From positions 1 to 64,000 of the forward strand of contig CALMII010000051.1 in NCBI GenBank assembly GCA_937864115.1: a stretch of 64,000 bases of DNA, written 5' to 3'. Positions 7,567 to 16,600 of this stretch are shown piece by piece. The translations under genes and the position numbers were made by a program. The first letter of the stretch is position 1, and every line of letters starts with the position of its first letter. Origin of the DNA: an uncultured Steroidobacter sp. GTDB taxonomy: Bacteria > Pseudomonadota > Gammaproteobacteria > Steroidobacterales > Steroidobacteraceae. Below the pieces are notes generated by a model. The model searched no databases. It worked only from the letters and a program-made list of their open reading frames with translations, and was not told the DNA's origin.

Positions 7567-7893
7567 TTACCCTGCATCGCGTTCTCGAACCTTCTGAAGG
7601 AACTGTTCAAATGCTGGAAGTAGCTTCAATCTCTCTTCGCCGCCCGACTGGCTGTCAAAGTGAGCGAACGCGTCACGCATCTTCTCTTCTGTGAACCACT
7701 TTCCATAGTGCAGCAATGACTCTGGAATGTTGTGAATCGCATTCATGAGCTGATGAATCTCCCGAATGTGTTCCTCGGTGATCCTCTCAGGCACCGACGT
7801 ACGCGCACGCACATATATAGCGACTTGAAAGAGCAGCGCGAGTGATGCACTGAAGTACGGCTCAGGAGCCTGCGATACTGGTTCGGTAAGCAT
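7567..7893 (-). CDS. Cassette-borne unknown protein
   Basis: The 108-residue soluble product is rich in charged helices: ITEEHIREIHQLMNAIHNIP, then LHYGKWFTEEKMRDAFAHFD and FEQFLQKVRER. No family is recognised. Its stop codon abuts the attC site at 7504-7566, and the start is preceded by GTTGGGCTTGAGACGAGA, so it lies directly downstream of a core recombination site. This makes it the most promoter-proximal cassette visible in the array. Confidence 0.62.
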   Translation of the reverse strand: MLTEPVSQAPEPYFSASLALLFQVAIYVRARTSVPERITEEHIREIHQLMNAIHNIPESLLHYGKWFTEEKMRDAFAHFDSQSGGEERLKLLPAFEQFLQKVRERDAG

Positions 7894-7904
7894 TCTCGTC
7901 TCAA

Positions 7905-7965
7905 GCCCAACTTATATATCGACCGCCAAAGTGCGGTGCTCGGATGCCGCTGCAGATCGTTGGAA
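7905..7965 (-). other. Boundary core site of the cassette array (attC- or attI-like)
   Basis: GCCCAAC (7905-7911) faces the first cassette. About 55 bases away is GTTGGAA (7959-7965). The interior shows only a small hairpin (ACCGCCAAAGTGCGGT). It could be a decayed attC or the proximal attachment site; no integrase gene follows. The rest of the gap to 8166 shows no gene or further site that I can support. Confidence 0.4.
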
Positions 7966-8166
7966 TGACAAATTTCATTGTGTTCATCCGTGATTTGTAA
8001 GCGCTTCCGGCGCGGACCATCCAGGAATCAGACCGCAGTCAGCTTTTGTCTGGCTCAAGATAGTTGTGTCGTGTTGGCCGGTCAACGATCAGACTGTTGA
8101 TCTCCGCATCTCTGGTCAGGAGGCGGTCGTGTCGACATCTGCCGGAAGCAGCGTGCCAGTCCCGCC

Positions 8167-9306
<1,140 letters not shown>

Positions 9307-9434
9307 TGGGCGGACATTCAGCAGGAGGGAGCGGGCAGTATCGGGATCGCGGCGCGGCTTTCAAGGCGCCGCCCCTTCACGGGCGTCGGCAACCGTCGGA
9401 CAATGCTGCGCCGGCGGGCCAGAGAACGAGACCA

Positions 9435-9998
9435 GTGCTCAAGGATTACCTGAAACAGGGCGTGCGGATCGAAGGACTGTTCGAACTGATCAGCAAGGGC
9501 CAGGACGCCTTCGACGGCAGCTGGATGTTCGAAACCCATCTCACCTCGCCCAACCTGATCCGTTTCGCCGCCGACGACAGCGGCACGAATCCGATCCGCA
9601 TCCTGCCCTACAAACGCGGTCACAACGCCAGCACGCCGATGGCCGGCGGCGAAGTGATTTCCGGCGAATTCACCGGCTGCCTCATGGGCGTGTACAAGGA
9701 CCAGGGCATCGCCATGGTCAACCACGTCGACACCGAGAAGGACGGCGACGGCCACACACCGCACAAGGACGCCTGGCAGAAACTCAAACAGACCAGCGGT
9801 TTCGAACTGTTCAACGAGTGCTCGACCGCAGGAATGATCCCGAACCTCATCCGCAGCATGAAGGACCGCAAGCTCATGCAGCACGGCGCCGGCATCGCGA
9901 TTCTGTGCGTCGCCTCGCCCACCAGGTACTACAGCATCACCAAGGCCGCGGTCTTCCGCGACCTGGACCACAGCTATCGGGTGCTGAAGATTCTGTGA
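9435..9998 (+). CDS. Unknown soluble protein, about 187 residues
   Basis: The frame is clearly coding by composition, but I do not recognise the family. The proposed start is GTG at 9435 (VLKDYLKQGVRIEGLFELIS); upstream in-frame codons look non-coding and overlap the opposite-strand phosphoesterase. Visible features are GGEVISGEFTGCLMGVYKDQ, an AMVNHVDTEKDGDG segment with a conserved-looking His/Asp cluster, and a final CVASPTRYYSITKAAVFRDL. No signal peptide or membrane helix is seen. It is transcribed away from the phosphoesterase. Confidence 0.7.
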   Translation: MLKDYLKQGVRIEGLFELISKGQDAFDGSWMFETHLTSPNLIRFAADDSGTNPIRILPYKRGHNASTPMAGGEVISGEFTGCLMGVYKDQGIAMVNHVDTEKDGDGHTPHKDAWQKLKQTSGFELFNECSTAGMIPNLIRSMKDRKLMQHGAGIAILCVASPTRYYSITKAAVFRDLDHSYRVLKIL

Positions 9999-10010
9999 GA
10001 CGGAGATGGT

Positions 10011-10200
10011 TTCACACGGAGATCACGGAGATCACGGAGGTCAGAAGAAGAGAATTTTCCACGGGGGACACGGGGAACACGGGGTTCGGAACAGAAAATT
10101 TCTTATCCCCGTGCTCCCCGTGTTCCCATTCCTCCCCCGTGGAAATTTCTTCTTCCGATCTCCGTGATCTCCGTGATCTCCGTGATCTCCGTGTGAAATT
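10011..10200. repeat. Long palindrome of GATCACGGAG units with an inner CACGGGG segment
   Basis: The outer arms are TTCACAC followed by GGAGATCAC repeated, with the complement GTGATCTCC repeated three to four times and closing GTGTGAA. The inner arms are ACGGGGGACACGGGG and CCCCGTGCTCCCCGTG around GGAACAGAAAATTTCTTATC. Related to 4784-4926 and nearly identical in its core to 17973-18149. Confidence 0.85.
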
Positions 10201-10238
10201 CCTGTCTTCTCCGGGAGCCGGCCGGGTAGTCTCGCGAC

Positions 10239-10532
10239 ATGACACGATCCTGGTGGCTCTACCTCCTCGCCTGCGAAGACGGCCGCACGTATGCGGGCAT
10301 TGCCATCGACGTCGATGCACGCTTCAGGGCGCACGCCGCAGGCAAGGGGGCGAAATTCACGCGCTCGAACAGACCCGTGCGCGTGCTCGGCGCAAGAGCG
10401 TTCGCCAGCAAATCCGAAGCGCTCAAGGCCGAGGCTGCATTGAAGCGGATGTCGAAGGAACAAAAGCTGGCATGGGCGGCTCCCTGTGGGGCCGGCTTTA
10501 GCCGGCCCGAGAATGGTCAGGACAAAACCTGA
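10239..10532 (+). CDS. GIY-YIG superfamily protein (UPF0213-like)
   Basis: Small predicted endonuclease-fold protein, 97 residues. It starts WWLYLLACEDGRTYAGIAID (GIY is replaced by LYL and YIG by YAG), continues DARFRAHAAGKGAKFTRS, and has EAALKRMSKEQK as the helix that carries the acidic residue in this family. UPF0213 members are usually about 85-100 residues, and their role is undefined. The last 17 residues (PCGAGFSRPENGQDKT) are encoded by a REP-like repeat and are probably an extension, not part of the fold. Confidence 0.85.
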   Translation: MTRSWWLYLLACEDGRTYAGIAIDVDARFRAHAAGKGAKFTRSNRPVRVLGARAFASKSEALKAEAALKRMSKEQKLAWAAPCGAGFSRPENGQDKT

Positions 10533-10540
10533 CCTGCAGG
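10483..10540. repeat. REP-like element, copy 2, module A decayed
   Basis: CCTGTGGGGCCGGCTTTAGC starts module B. Module A is decayed (GTCAGGACAAAACCTGACCT). It overlaps the 3' end of the GIY-YIG gene, whose stop codon lies inside it. Confidence 0.8.
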
Positions 10541-10547
10541 ACGAAGC

Positions 10548-11666
10548 TCAACCGTTCGCCACCGCGATCTCATCGCGGAACCTGCGCCAGCCCGCGCCGC
10601 GCGCCATGGAATACGGCGGCGGGAAGTGCGCCCTGGCACCCAGCGCATCGGCCGCGCGCCAGCCCCAGCGCGGATCGTCCAGGAAGGCGCGCGCCAGCGC
10701 GATCATGTCGGCGCGACCTTCCGCCAGGATGCGCTCGGCCTGATGCGGGTCGGTGATCAGGCCGACGGCGCGTGTCGGCACACCCGTCGATGTCTTCACT
10801 TCCTGCGCGAACTCGACCTGATACTCCGGCGCGACCGGCACTTTCACGCCGGCACGGATGCCGCCGCTCGATACGCACACATAGTCGATGCCGGGTTGCT
10901 TCGCTTCGCGCACATAGGCGATGGTCCGCGGCAGATCCCAGCCGCCGTCGACCCAATCCGTCGCTGACACGCGCAGGCCGACCGCGACCGATGCCGGCAC
11001 GGCGGCCCGCACCGCCGCAATCACGGCCAGCGGCAGGCGCATGCGGTTGTCGAGCGATCCGCCGTAGCGATCGGTACGCGCATTCGCGAGCGGCGAGAGG
11101 AACTGGTGCAGCAGGTAGCCATGCGCGCTGTGGATCTCGATCACTTCGAAACCGATCCGCACGGCGCGCTGCGCGGCCTGCACGAACGCTGCGATGGTCG
11201 CATCGATGTCATCGACGCCGAGCGCCTGCGGCACATGCCAGCCTTCGCCGTAGGGCGCGGCAGACGACGAGACGGTCAGCCAGGGATCTTCGTTCGCAGC
11301 GAGCGCCGATCCGTCTTCCCACGGCCGGCGCGAAGACGCCTTGCGGCCCGCATGAGCGATCTGGATGCCGAACTTCGTCGGACCCGCGAGCCGGCGCGCG
11401 GCGGCGATCGCTCGCGCGAGTGCGGCTTCGTTGTCGTCGCTGTACAGCCCCAGGCAGCCGTGCGTGATGCGTCCGCGCCGCTCCACCGCGGTCGCTTCCA
11501 CCATGACGAGGCCCGCGCCGGAATACGCGAGCTGCGACAGATGCTGCAGATGCCAGTCGGTGGCAGAGCCGTCATTCGCGCTGTACTGACACATCGGCGC
11601 GACGACGATGCGGTTGGGGATCTCGACGCTGCCGATGCGCGCGGATTCGAACAGACGACTGGCCAT
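10548..11666 (-). CDS. Old Yellow Enzyme family NADH:flavin oxidoreductase (YqjM-like)
   Basis: FMN-dependent ene-reductase, 372 residues, that reduces activated C=C bonds or nitro compounds. Family marks are IPNRIVVAPMCQYSA near the start, HAGRKAS, EIHSAHGYLLHQFLSPLAN (substrate His pair), RTDRYGGS, and late DMIALARAFLDDPRW (FMN phosphate site). The C in PMCQYSA and the HAGRKAS motif point to the YqjM/xenobiotic reductase branch. It is 98 bases downstream of the NodT gene, so it may be the last gene of the efflux operon, coupling electrophile reduction to export. Confidence 0.93.
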   Translation of the reverse strand: MASRLFESARIGSVEIPNRIVVAPMCQYSANDGSATDWHLQHLSQLAYSGAGLVMVEATAVERRGRITHGCLGLYSDDNEAALARAIAAARRLAGPTKFGIQIAHAGRKASSRRPWEDGSALAANEDPWLTVSSSAAPYGEGWHVPQALGVDDIDATIAAFVQAAQRAVRIGFEVIEIHSAHGYLLHQFLSPLANARTDRYGGSLDNRMRLPLAVIAAVRAAVPASVAVGLRVSATDWVDGGWDLPRTIAYVREAKQPGIDYVCVSSGGIRAGVKVPVAPEYQVEFAQEVKTSTGVPTRAVGLITDPHQAERILAEGRADMIALARAFLDDPRWGWRAADALGARAHFPPPYSMARGAGWRRFRDEIAVANG

Positions 11667-11764
11667 GAATGCTCCTGAGGAAATGGATGGGCCGCATTCT
11701 ACGAATGCTGCCGTCAGATGCAGCGCTGCTGGACGTGCTGGACGGCCGGCTCGAATGACGCCGC

Positions 11765-13219
11765 TCAGCGGCTCGCAACGCTGACCGACTGGTCCGGCGT
11801 ACCGCCGCCGAGCGCCACGAACAGCCGCGCCGTGTCCTGCAGGCGCTGCGCCTGCGCGCGCACGAAGCCGAGCCGTGCCTGCTGGTACAGGCGCTCGCTG
11901 TCCAGCACCTGCAGCACGCCGGTGTTGCCTTCGTTGTAGCTCTCGCGCGTGAGATCGAGATTCTGGCGCGCCACGTCGAGCGCCCGCGACTGCGCGTCGA
12001 GCTGTTCGGCGCCGTGATCGAGCGCATCCAGCGCATCGGCCACCTGGCCGAATGATTCCAGCACCACCTGCTGGTACTTCGCCGACTGCACCGACAATGC
12101 CGCGAGCGCCGCACGGCGCTCGGCGCGCAGCTTGCCGCCGTCGAAAACCGGCGCGGTGAGGCCGACGATGAGTCCCCAGGCCGTGCTCTTCGAATCGAAC
12201 AGCTCGCTGGTTTCCAGCGCCTGCTGGCCCACCGTCGCCGACAGTGTGATGCGCGGATAGAGATTCGCCGTGGCGACACCGACGGCGGCAGTCGCAGCAC
12301 GAAGCTGCGCCTCCGCGGCGAGAATGTCGGGCCGGCCATGCACCAGCTCCGAGGGCACATTCACGGGAAGCCGGGCCGGCAGCGTGAGCTCGCCGAGTGC
12401 CGGCGCCGTGAAATTCGCGTTCGGCGGAAGTTCGCCGGCGAGCACGGCCAGTCCGTGACGCGCAACACTCAGTCGCTGCCGCAGCGGCGGCAACAGCGTT
12501 TCGTCGCTGGCGAGCTGGCTTTCGGCGCTCAGCACATCGACGCGACTCACCGAACCCGCGGCATACGCGTCGCGGATCATGTCGAGATTGCGACGGTCGT
12601 CGGCGAGCACTTCCTGCAAGGCCTCGATCTCCGCCTGCGCCGCGGCGACCTCGATGGTCCGTTGCACGACATTGCCCGTCACCGACAGATGCGTGGCCTG
12701 CAGTTCGCGCGCCTGGTACTCGGCGAGCGCCTGCTGCCGTTCGATGGCGCGGCCGACGCCGCCCGTGTAGTCGAGCGTGTAGCTGACAGCGGCGCCGAAG
12801 GCGAAGTACGTGAACGGCGGCGTCTGCATCGGACCGAGGAACTGTGCGCCATATTGCTGGCGACCGGTGCCCGCAGTGAGATCGACTTGCGGATAGCGCG
12901 TACCGGTCTTCGCTTCGACCAGCGCCTGCGACTGCGCGAGCGTTGCCTGCGCGGCGGCGAGCGTCTGGTTGCGCTGCTGCGCCTGATCGACGAGCTGGTT
13001 CAGCTGCGGTGATTCGAACAACCGCCACCAGTCGGCAGGAACGGCGGCGCCCGTTTCCACCTGCTGGCGCGTCGTCGAGGCGAGCGGTGGCGCACTGGCG
13101 TCGGTGGTGTAGCGATCCACGGACGGCGCGGCAGGGCGTTCGAACTGCGGCCCGACGGCGCAGGCGCTCAGCAACGCGGCGGTGGATGCGAGGATCAGTG
13201 TGCGTTTGAGTGTATTCAT
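11765..13219 (-). CDS. Outer-membrane efflux lipoprotein, NodT/OprM-type
   Basis: TolC-like outer-membrane channel of a tripartite pump, 484 residues. It starts with a lipoprotein signal ending LLSACAVG (Cys at about 20), then GPQFERP, two outer_membrane_efflux repeats rich in long helices, PADWWRLF, and GELPPN...LPVNVPSELVHGRPDI, a stretch diagnostic of the NodT family. It directly follows the MFS transporter gene (6-base gap) in a marR-emrA-emrB-nodT operon, so it is the likely channel for that pump. Confidence 0.94.
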   Translation of the reverse strand: MNTLKRTLILASTAALLSACAVGPQFERPAAPSVDRYTTDASAPPLASTTRQQVETGAAVPADWWRLFESPQLNQLVDQAQQRNQTLAAAQATLAQSQALVEAKTGTRYPQVDLTAGTGRQQYGAQFLGPMQTPPFTYFAFGAAVSYTLDYTGGVGRAIERQQALAEYQARELQATHLSVTGNVVQRTIEVAAAQAEIEALQEVLADDRRNLDMIRDAYAAGSVSRVDVLSAESQLASDETLLPPLRQRLSVARHGLAVLAGELPPNANFTAPALGELTLPARLPVNVPSELVHGRPDILAAEAQLRAATAAVGVATANLYPRITLSATVGQQALETSELFDSKSTAWGLIVGLTAPVFDGGKLRAERRAALAALSVQSAKYQQVVLESFGQVADALDALDHGAEQLDAQSRALDVARQNLDLTRESYNEGNTGVLQVLDSERLYQQARLGFVRAQAQRLQDTARLFVALGGGTPDQSVSVASR

Positions 13220-13225
13220 GGAAGG

Positions 13226-14737
13226 TCAGTCCGCGACGACATGCATATCGGTACGCGCCGCCTGCGGCTTGCGGAACAGGAACACCAGCGGAATCGCCGC
13301 AAGACTCAGCACCAGCATCAGCTTGAAGTCGTTGTTGTAGGCGATCATGGTCGCCTGCCGCGTGACTTCGCCGTTGATGGCGGCCAGCTCCGTCAGACTG
13401 TGCGCGTTCGCGCCCAGCGATCCGGCGAACGGCGTGACGTGCTCGCCGAGCCGCGCGTGCATGATCTGGGTATTGCGGATGAAGAGAGCCTGCACCGCGG
13501 CGATGCCCACGCTGCTGCCGAGATTGCGCAGCAGATTGAAGACCGAGGTCGCCTCGTTGCGGAAACGCGGCGCGAGCGTGCCGAACGTGAGCGTGGCCAG
13601 TGGAATATAGGCAAGGCCGACGCCGAAACCCTGGACGACGCTGGTCCATGCCACGATCGAGTCATCCATCTGCAGATAGAAGTTGCACATCTGGCCGAGC
13701 GATATCGCCGAGATCGCAAAGCCCGCCGCGATCACCCACCGCACATCCACGTTGCGCAGCAGCCGGCTGAACACGAGCGATGCCAGCACGGTGCCGAAGC
13801 CGCGTGGCGCGGTCAGCAGTCCCGCCGTCATGACGGGATAGCCGAGCAGGTCCTGCAGCAGCGGCGGCAGCAATACCAGCGTGGCGAACAGCAGCACGCC
13901 GATCAGGAAAATGAAGGCCGCGCCGGTGCTGAAATTGCGGTCCTTGAACATTTTCAGATCGATGAACGGTTCGCGTGTCGTCATGCTGTGCACGACGAAC
14001 AGGTAGAACCCGACGAGCGCGACGGCCGCGTAGATCCAGATTTCGGTGGCATCGAACCAGTCCTTGAGCTGGCCGCGATCCAGCATGAGCTGCAGCGCCG
14101 CGATGGCGATCGACAGCGTTGCGAAGCCCATGAAATCGAAGGCCGAGCGACGCGTCTTCGATTCGGTCAGGAAGCTGCCGAGACCGAGCAGCGCCAGCAC
14201 GCCGATGGGGATGTTGATGTAGAACACCCAGCGCCAGCTCATCTGGTCGGTGAGCCACGCGCCCAGCGCCGGGCCGAGGATCGGGCCGAGCGTCACGCCC
14301 ATCACCCACGTCGACATCGCGCGCGCATGGCGCTCGGGCGGATTGATGTCGAGCAGGATGGCCTGCGACAGCGGCACCAGCGCCGCGCCGGCCAGTCCCT
14401 GCAGCAGGCGAAACGCCACCATCTGCGACAGGTTCTGCGCGAGGCCGCACAGCACCGACGCCACCGTGAAACCGACGATGGAGATCAGGAAGACTTTCTT
14501 GCGGCCGAACTGGCCGGCGAGCCAGCCGGTGAGCGGCGTCATGATCGCCACGGCGAGGATGTACGACGTCAGCACCCACGACATCTGTTCCTGCGTGCCG
14601 GCGAGACTGCCCTGGATGTGCGGCAGCGCGACGTTCGCAATCGTGCCGTCGAGCGACTGCATCATCGTCGCCAGCATCAGCGACACCGTGATGAGCTTGT
14701 GGTGCGGCACCACGGGTCGGGAAGTTTCCGTCGACAC
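13226..14737 (-). CDS. emrB: DHA2-family MFS drug transporter, EmrB-type
   Basis: Fourteen-helix proton antiporter of the inner membrane, 503 residues. Family signature DGTIANVALPHIQGSL at helix 1, LAGQFGRKKVFL at loop 2-3 (motif A), GLAGAALVPLSQAILLD (motif B region) and GVTLGPILGPALGAWL (motif C, antiporter motif). It lies between the emrA- and nodT-like genes and should form the pump core. Substrates are unknown; EmrB-type pumps usually export uncouplers, phenolics and hydrophobic drugs, which would suit an organism degrading aromatics. Confidence 0.95.
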   Translation of the reverse strand: MSTETSRPVVPHHKLITVSLMLATMMQSLDGTIANVALPHIQGSLAGTQEQMSWVLTSYILAVAIMTPLTGWLAGQFGRKKVFLISIVGFTVASVLCGLAQNLSQMVAFRLLQGLAGAALVPLSQAILLDINPPERHARAMSTWVMGVTLGPILGPALGAWLTDQMSWRWVFYINIPIGVLALLGLGSFLTESKTRRSAFDFMGFATLSIAIAALQLMLDRGQLKDWFDATEIWIYAAVALVGFYLFVVHSMTTREPFIDLKMFKDRNFSTGAAFIFLIGVLLFATLVLLPPLLQDLLGYPVMTAGLLTAPRGFGTVLASLVFSRLLRNVDVRWVIAAGFAISAISLGQMCNFYLQMDDSIVAWTSVVQGFGVGLAYIPLATLTFGTLAPRFRNEATSVFNLLRNLGSSVGIAAVQALFIRNTQIMHARLGEHVTPFAGSLGANAHSLTELAAINGEVTRQATMIAYNNDFKLMLVLSLAAIPLVFLFRKPQAARTDMHVVAD

Positions 14738-14750
14738 GATGCGGGTTCCG

Positions 14751-15860
14751 TCAGTGGTGCGCCAACCGCTGGAACTGCGTGTCGACTTCGACCTGCGCGC
14801 TCAGGCCGGACTGCAGCGCGATGGACGCATCGAGGCCTTCGAGTTCGAGACGCACGGGCACGCGCTGCACGACCTTCACCCAGTTGCCGGTCGCATTCTC
14901 CGCCGGCAGCGCCGAGAACTCGCTGCCCGTGCCCGGACTCAGGCTCGCGACCTTCGCCGCGAATCTGCGGCCCGGCATCGCGTCGATCGTCACCGTGGCA
15001 GCCTGGCCGGGATGCATGTGCGCGAGCTGCACTTCCTTGAAGTTGGCTTCGACCCAGACGTTGTCGCGCGACATCAGCACGAACACCGGCTGCGCGGCGG
15101 CGATGAAGTTGCCGACCTGCAGCTGCTCGACTTTCGCCACGACGCCGTCGGCGGGCGCCGTCACCGTCGCGTACGACAGGTTGAGCTGCGCATGATCGAG
15201 CTGCGCCTGCGCTTCCAGCACCAGCGGATGCTTCTCCACCGCAATGTCCGGATCGCCGCCGAGTGCGGCCAGCGCCGATGCGATCTGCTGCTGCGCGGCG
15301 CTGTAGGCCTGCTGCGCGCTCTCGCGGGCATGGGTCGCCGCATCGAACTGCGACTGCGAGGCAATGCCCTTCGCGAGCAGGCGCTGCTGGCGTTCGTACT
15401 CCGTCTGCCGGTAGACGAGCGTCTCGCGCGCGGCGGCCAGATCCGCCTGGCGCTGGCGATAGATCGCGCGCAGCGATTCGACCTGCAGCTTCTGCTTGCC
15501 GAGCTGCGCCTGCGCCTCGGCGACGGCGATCTCGAACGGGCGCGCATCGAGCCGGAACAGCACATCGCCCGCGTGCACGAGCTGGTTGTCGTGCACGCGC
15601 AGTTCGGTCACGCGGCCCGCGACATTGGCGCTGATGCTGACCTGCCCGGCGCGCACGTAGGCATCGTCGGTGTCCTGATAACGGCCGCCGAACAGATAGA
15701 AATAGCCGCCGACCAGCAGCACCAGCAGCGGACCGCCCAGCATGAGCGGCAGGCGCAGGCGCTCGCGGCGGCTGCGCGGTGCGATGACGGGCGCAGAATT
15801 CTCCTGCGGGTCGCGGCTGATTTCTTCGCGCAGGACCTGCGGCTGAACGGCAGCATTCAT
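14751..15860 (-). CDS. emrA: HlyD/EmrA-family periplasmic adaptor
   Basis: Membrane-fusion protein linking the MFS pump to the outer-membrane channel, 369 residues. One N-terminal membrane segment (LMLGGPLLVLLVGGYFYLFG), the biotinyl-lipoyl half-motif AGQVSISANVAGRVTELRV, a long coiled-coil hairpin (about 90-200), and a second half with ATVTAPADGVVAK. DNVWVEANFKEVQLAHMHPG is typical of EmrA. The ATG overlaps the upstream marR-type gene by four bases (ATGA), and emrB follows after 13 bases. Confidence 0.94.
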   Translation of the reverse strand: MNAAVQPQVLREEISRDPQENSAPVIAPRSRRERLRLPLMLGGPLLVLLVGGYFYLFGGRYQDTDDAYVRAGQVSISANVAGRVTELRVHDNQLVHAGDVLFRLDARPFEIAVAEAQAQLGKQKLQVESLRAIYRQRQADLAAARETLVYRQTEYERQQRLLAKGIASQSQFDAATHARESAQQAYSAAQQQIASALAALGGDPDIAVEKHPLVLEAQAQLDHAQLNLSYATVTAPADGVVAKVEQLQVGNFIAAAQPVFVLMSRDNVWVEANFKEVQLAHMHPGQAATVTIDAMPGRRFAAKVASLSPGTGSEFSALPAENATGNWVKVVQRVPVRLELEGLDASIALQSGLSAQVEVDTQFQRLAHH

Positions 15861-16381
15861 CGGGCGGATCTAGGTTTGGTGGCACGGGAATTCGGAGTAC
15901 GGGCAACGGCGGCGCGCGATGCGGGGAGCTCCTCCGCGCGCGCAGCCTCATCGGCCTTCGTCGCGATCAGGTTGTCGTGCGCGCGACTCAGCAGTTCGAT
16001 CAGCAGGTTGCGCTCCTGCGCCTTGAAGCCGGCGAACGCTTCCGCGCGCACGGCATCGCTTTCCTTCCAGATCAGTTCGAGGATGGGCTGCGCCTTCTGC
16101 TTCAGATAGAGCTGACGCGCACGCCGGTCGGTCGGATGCGGACGGCGCTCGATCCAGTCGTCGCCTTCCATGCGATCGAGGATGCGCACCAGCGTCATCG
16201 GCTCGATGCCGCTGAGTTCTGCCAGCCGCACCTGACTGATGCCCTCGTTGCGCGCGAGTCGCGCCAGCACCTTGCACTGATCCAGCGTGACGTCCATGTG
16301 ACGCAGGCGCTGCTGGAACAGGCGCGTGTACAGATGGGAGATGTCCTTGATCAGGAACCCGAAATTTCTGGTGATGTCCAT
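15857..16381 (-). CDS. MarR-family repressor of the efflux operon
   Basis: Winged-helix regulator, 174 residues. The core is RQRLRHMDVTLDQCKVLARL, then GISQVRLAELSGIEPMTLVR (recognition helix) and DDWIERRPHPTDRRARQLYL (wing, D/R-rich). The C-terminal 25 residues are a low-complexity basic tail. As first gene of marR-emrA-emrB-nodT it likely represses its own operon and is released by the pump's substrates. A candidate operator palindrome lies 25 bases upstream of the ATG. Confidence 0.93.
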   Translation of the reverse strand: MDITRNFGFLIKDISHLYTRLFQQRLRHMDVTLDQCKVLARLARNEGISQVRLAELSGIEPMTLVRILDRMEGDDWIERRPHPTDRRARQLYLKQKAQPILELIWKESDAVRAEAFAGFKAQERNLLIELLSRAHDNLIATKADEAARAEELPASRAAVARTPNSRATKPRSAR

Positions 16382-16405
16382 TGGGCGGCTACCCTCCGGA
16401 CGAGA

Positions 16406-16423
16406 TAATAACAGTTGTTACTA
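16406..16423. promoter_or_regulatory. Candidate MarR operator, 18-bp palindrome
   Basis: TAATAACAGTTGTTACTA is palindromic except for one mismatched pair (TAATAACA / TGTTACTA). It lies 25-42 bases upstream of the marR-type start in an otherwise GC-rich region, where the promoter is expected. MarR proteins bind AT-rich palindromes of this size. The downstream gap to 16543 shows no gene. Confidence 0.7.
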
Positions 16424-16543
16424 TATCGAAGCCTACGAATCCGTAATGTGTGACCGGAGTCCCGGGCAGAGGGGGGAAGGACAGGATTGGAGGGGCTGCA
16501 GGTCAGGCTTTGGCCAATGGCACCGACTTGAGGATTTGCTCTG

Positions 16544-16600
16544 CCTGTGGGGCCGGCTTCAGCCGGCCTGAAAACAGTCAGGCTGAAGCCTGACCTACAG
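16544..16600. repeat. REP-like element, copy 3, B then A
   Basis: CCTGTGGGGCCGGCTTCAGC opens module B. It is followed by GTCAGGCTGAAGCCTGAC and CTACAG. The CTACAG end provides the TAG stop of the Hsp70-like gene on the minus strand. Confidence 0.9.

Noticed and set aside
7905..7965. Calling this site attI, the primary integron attachment site
   Set aside because: Only one core motif is good and no integrase gene is adjacent, so attI and a decayed attC cannot be separated.
10012..10320. Open frames encoding repetitive RRSRRSRR- or HGDHGDHGD-like peptides
   Set aside because: They are translations of the palindromic GATCACGGAG repeat, with no ribosome-binding site and no conserved domain.
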